Assembly: GCA_022561895.1 (NCBI GenBank)
Contig: JADFQH010000048.1
Location: 1 to 13,061, forward strand
DNA from: Methanobacteriota archaeon
GTDB taxonomy: Archaea; Halobacteriota; Halobacteria; Halobacteriales; Halalkalicoccaceae
DNA: 13,061 nt
Reading direction: 5' to 3'
The notes below the pieces were generated by a model. That model did no database searches. It was not told the DNA's origin and saw nothing but the letters and a program-made list of their open reading frames with translations. Positions 12,477-13,061 of the stretch are shown one piece after another; position 1 is the first letter of the stretch; each line of letters opens with the position of its first letter. Made by a program: the position numbers and the translations under genes.

Positions 12477-12964
12477 GGATCTCCTGTATCGGAAGTTAGA
12501 GACGCTCGAAGAGTATCTGCGTCGGTTACGGAACAAGCAGCACCTCTCTTGGGACGAGTACATGGCGGATATCGACCGGCAGAACGCCATCAAAGAGCAG
12601 TTCAAGGTCGCCATTACGTGTTGATACTGTCGGTCGTAAGCCCTTAAACGGATTCGCTGACGCAGCTTAGCGAATCCGTTCAAACAGTTACGACCGATAG
12701 TATAACGACATCGCAGCACACATCCGCAAAGAACGGGAGCTGCCGTACTCCGGTCGGGCAGCGGACGACTACACCCAACTCAAAAGTGCAGGAATTATCT
12801 CCGAAGAACTCTGTGAGAACATGATCGAGATGACCGGATTCAGAAACGCTCTCGCGCACGACTACGACGAGGTCCGGGAGCCGGAGGTTTTCGACAACCT
12901 ACAGGATCTCTCCCGTTTCGAGGCGTTCGCCGCCGAAACGGCCCAGCTGTTGCGTGAAGAGTGA
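12466..12964 (+). pseudogene. hepT: HepT (HEPN) toxin gene interrupted by a hairpin element
   Basis: The first part (ATG 12466 to TGA 12624) encodes 52 residues, MVNEDLLYRKLETLEEYLRR through QFKVAIT. The second part (12704-12964), in another frame, continues as NDIAAHIRKERELPYSGRAA to the stop and contains the HEPN active site RNALAHDY (an RX4HXY motif, with the tyrosine that MntA modifies). Joined, they give a normal-length HepT of about 138 residues. The roughly 82 bp between them are a MITE-like element. The frame stops inside the left end of the insert, and no good start codon lies between it and the active site. The toxin should therefore be inactive. The second part has no other damage, which suggests a recent insertion. 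Confidence 0.87.
12622..12705. mobile_element. hairpin-forming MITE-like element inside hepT
   Basis: The core 12624-12703 is two 35-nt arms around a 10-nt loop (GACGCAGCTT). The outer parts are ATACTGTCGGTCGTAA (12624) and TTACGACCGATAGTAT (12688), with one mismatch. The inner parts AACGGATTCGCT and AGCGAATCCGTT pair perfectly. About 29 of 35 positions pair in total, so the whole element folds on itself. It encodes nothing. The ends resemble those of the element at 11898-12009. A clean target duplication is not visible. Confidence 0.75.
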
Positions 12965-12999
12965 TCCGCCCCCGATCGGGATGGAGAACTGAAGAACGA

Positions 13000-13061
13000 A
13001 TGAGTAACGTATCACCTCCCCGTACTCTCGGCAATGACCCTCTCGGAGGAGGCAACGGAGC
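13000..13061 (+). CDS. possible 5' end of the next gene (partial)
   Basis: Two overlapping frames run off the right edge. One starts at ATG 13000 (MSNVSPPRTLGNDPLGGGNG). The other starts at ATG 13034 (MTLSEEATE), which looks more haloarchaeal and has a TATA-like GTAACGTATC about 26 nt upstream. Too little is visible to identify either. Confidence 0.25.
   Translation, partial: MSNVSPPRTLGNDPLGGGNG

Noticed and set aside
12616..12707. ACG on both sides of the hepT insert as a 3-bp target duplication
   Set aside because: Removing the insert on that assumption would put the toxin out of frame, so the duplication is not supported.

Overview
The window looks like chromosomal DNA of a halophilic archaeon (class Halobacteria). 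The predicted proteins are very acidic. They include archaeal or haloarchaeal families: transcription factor S, archaeal NAC, HalOD1, DUF5789, a Tat-dependent lipoprotein and paired short MgtE subunits. Many genes have an AT-rich TATA-like box centred about 26-28 nt before the start codon and no obvious leader, as in leaderless haloarchaeal promoters. The genus cannot be fixed from the sequence alone.

Layout. Positions 1-300 hold the tail of an unidentified gene and a small two-helix membrane protein on the minus strand. Positions 409-3000 (+) carry an RNA-related cluster: a PUA-domain protein, a secreted lipoprotein that interrupts the cluster, NAC, and a TrmI-type tRNA methyltransferase whose start overlaps the NAC stop. 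Positions 3001-5853 (-) carry a HalOD1 protein, two overlapping half-size MgtE magnesium channel subunits and a duplicated PhoU/TrkA-C regulator, which together look like a cation-transport module. Positions 5914-7557 hold two toxin-antitoxin loci around the TFS gene: DUF433/DUF5615 with a truncated toxin, and an intact CopG/RelE pair followed by a 35-codon ORF. Positions 7597-8025 (-) encode a Tat-exported, extremely basic protein. Positions 8309-8858 hold two direct copies of a 102-bp inverted-repeat-ended element flanking a DUF5789 gene. An MFS transporter (+) and, convergently, an enoyl-CoA hydratase/CtBP-like dehydrogenase operon (-) follow. The window ends with an MntA/HepT toxin-antitoxin locus.

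The most notable content is small non-autonomous mobile DNA. One family (14-17 bp ends, reading ATAGGGATTATCGT) has two good copies and a decayed third copy about 6.5 kb away. A second family (ends like TATACTGTCGGTCGT) has one copy upstream of mntA and a fully hairpin-forming copy that splits the hepT toxin gene. The right end of one 102-bp copy lies where the TATA box of the MFS gene should be. Two of the three toxin genes are broken while all three antitoxin genes are intact. I saw no rRNA, tRNA, CRISPR array or transposase gene, and no convincing new multi-gene system.
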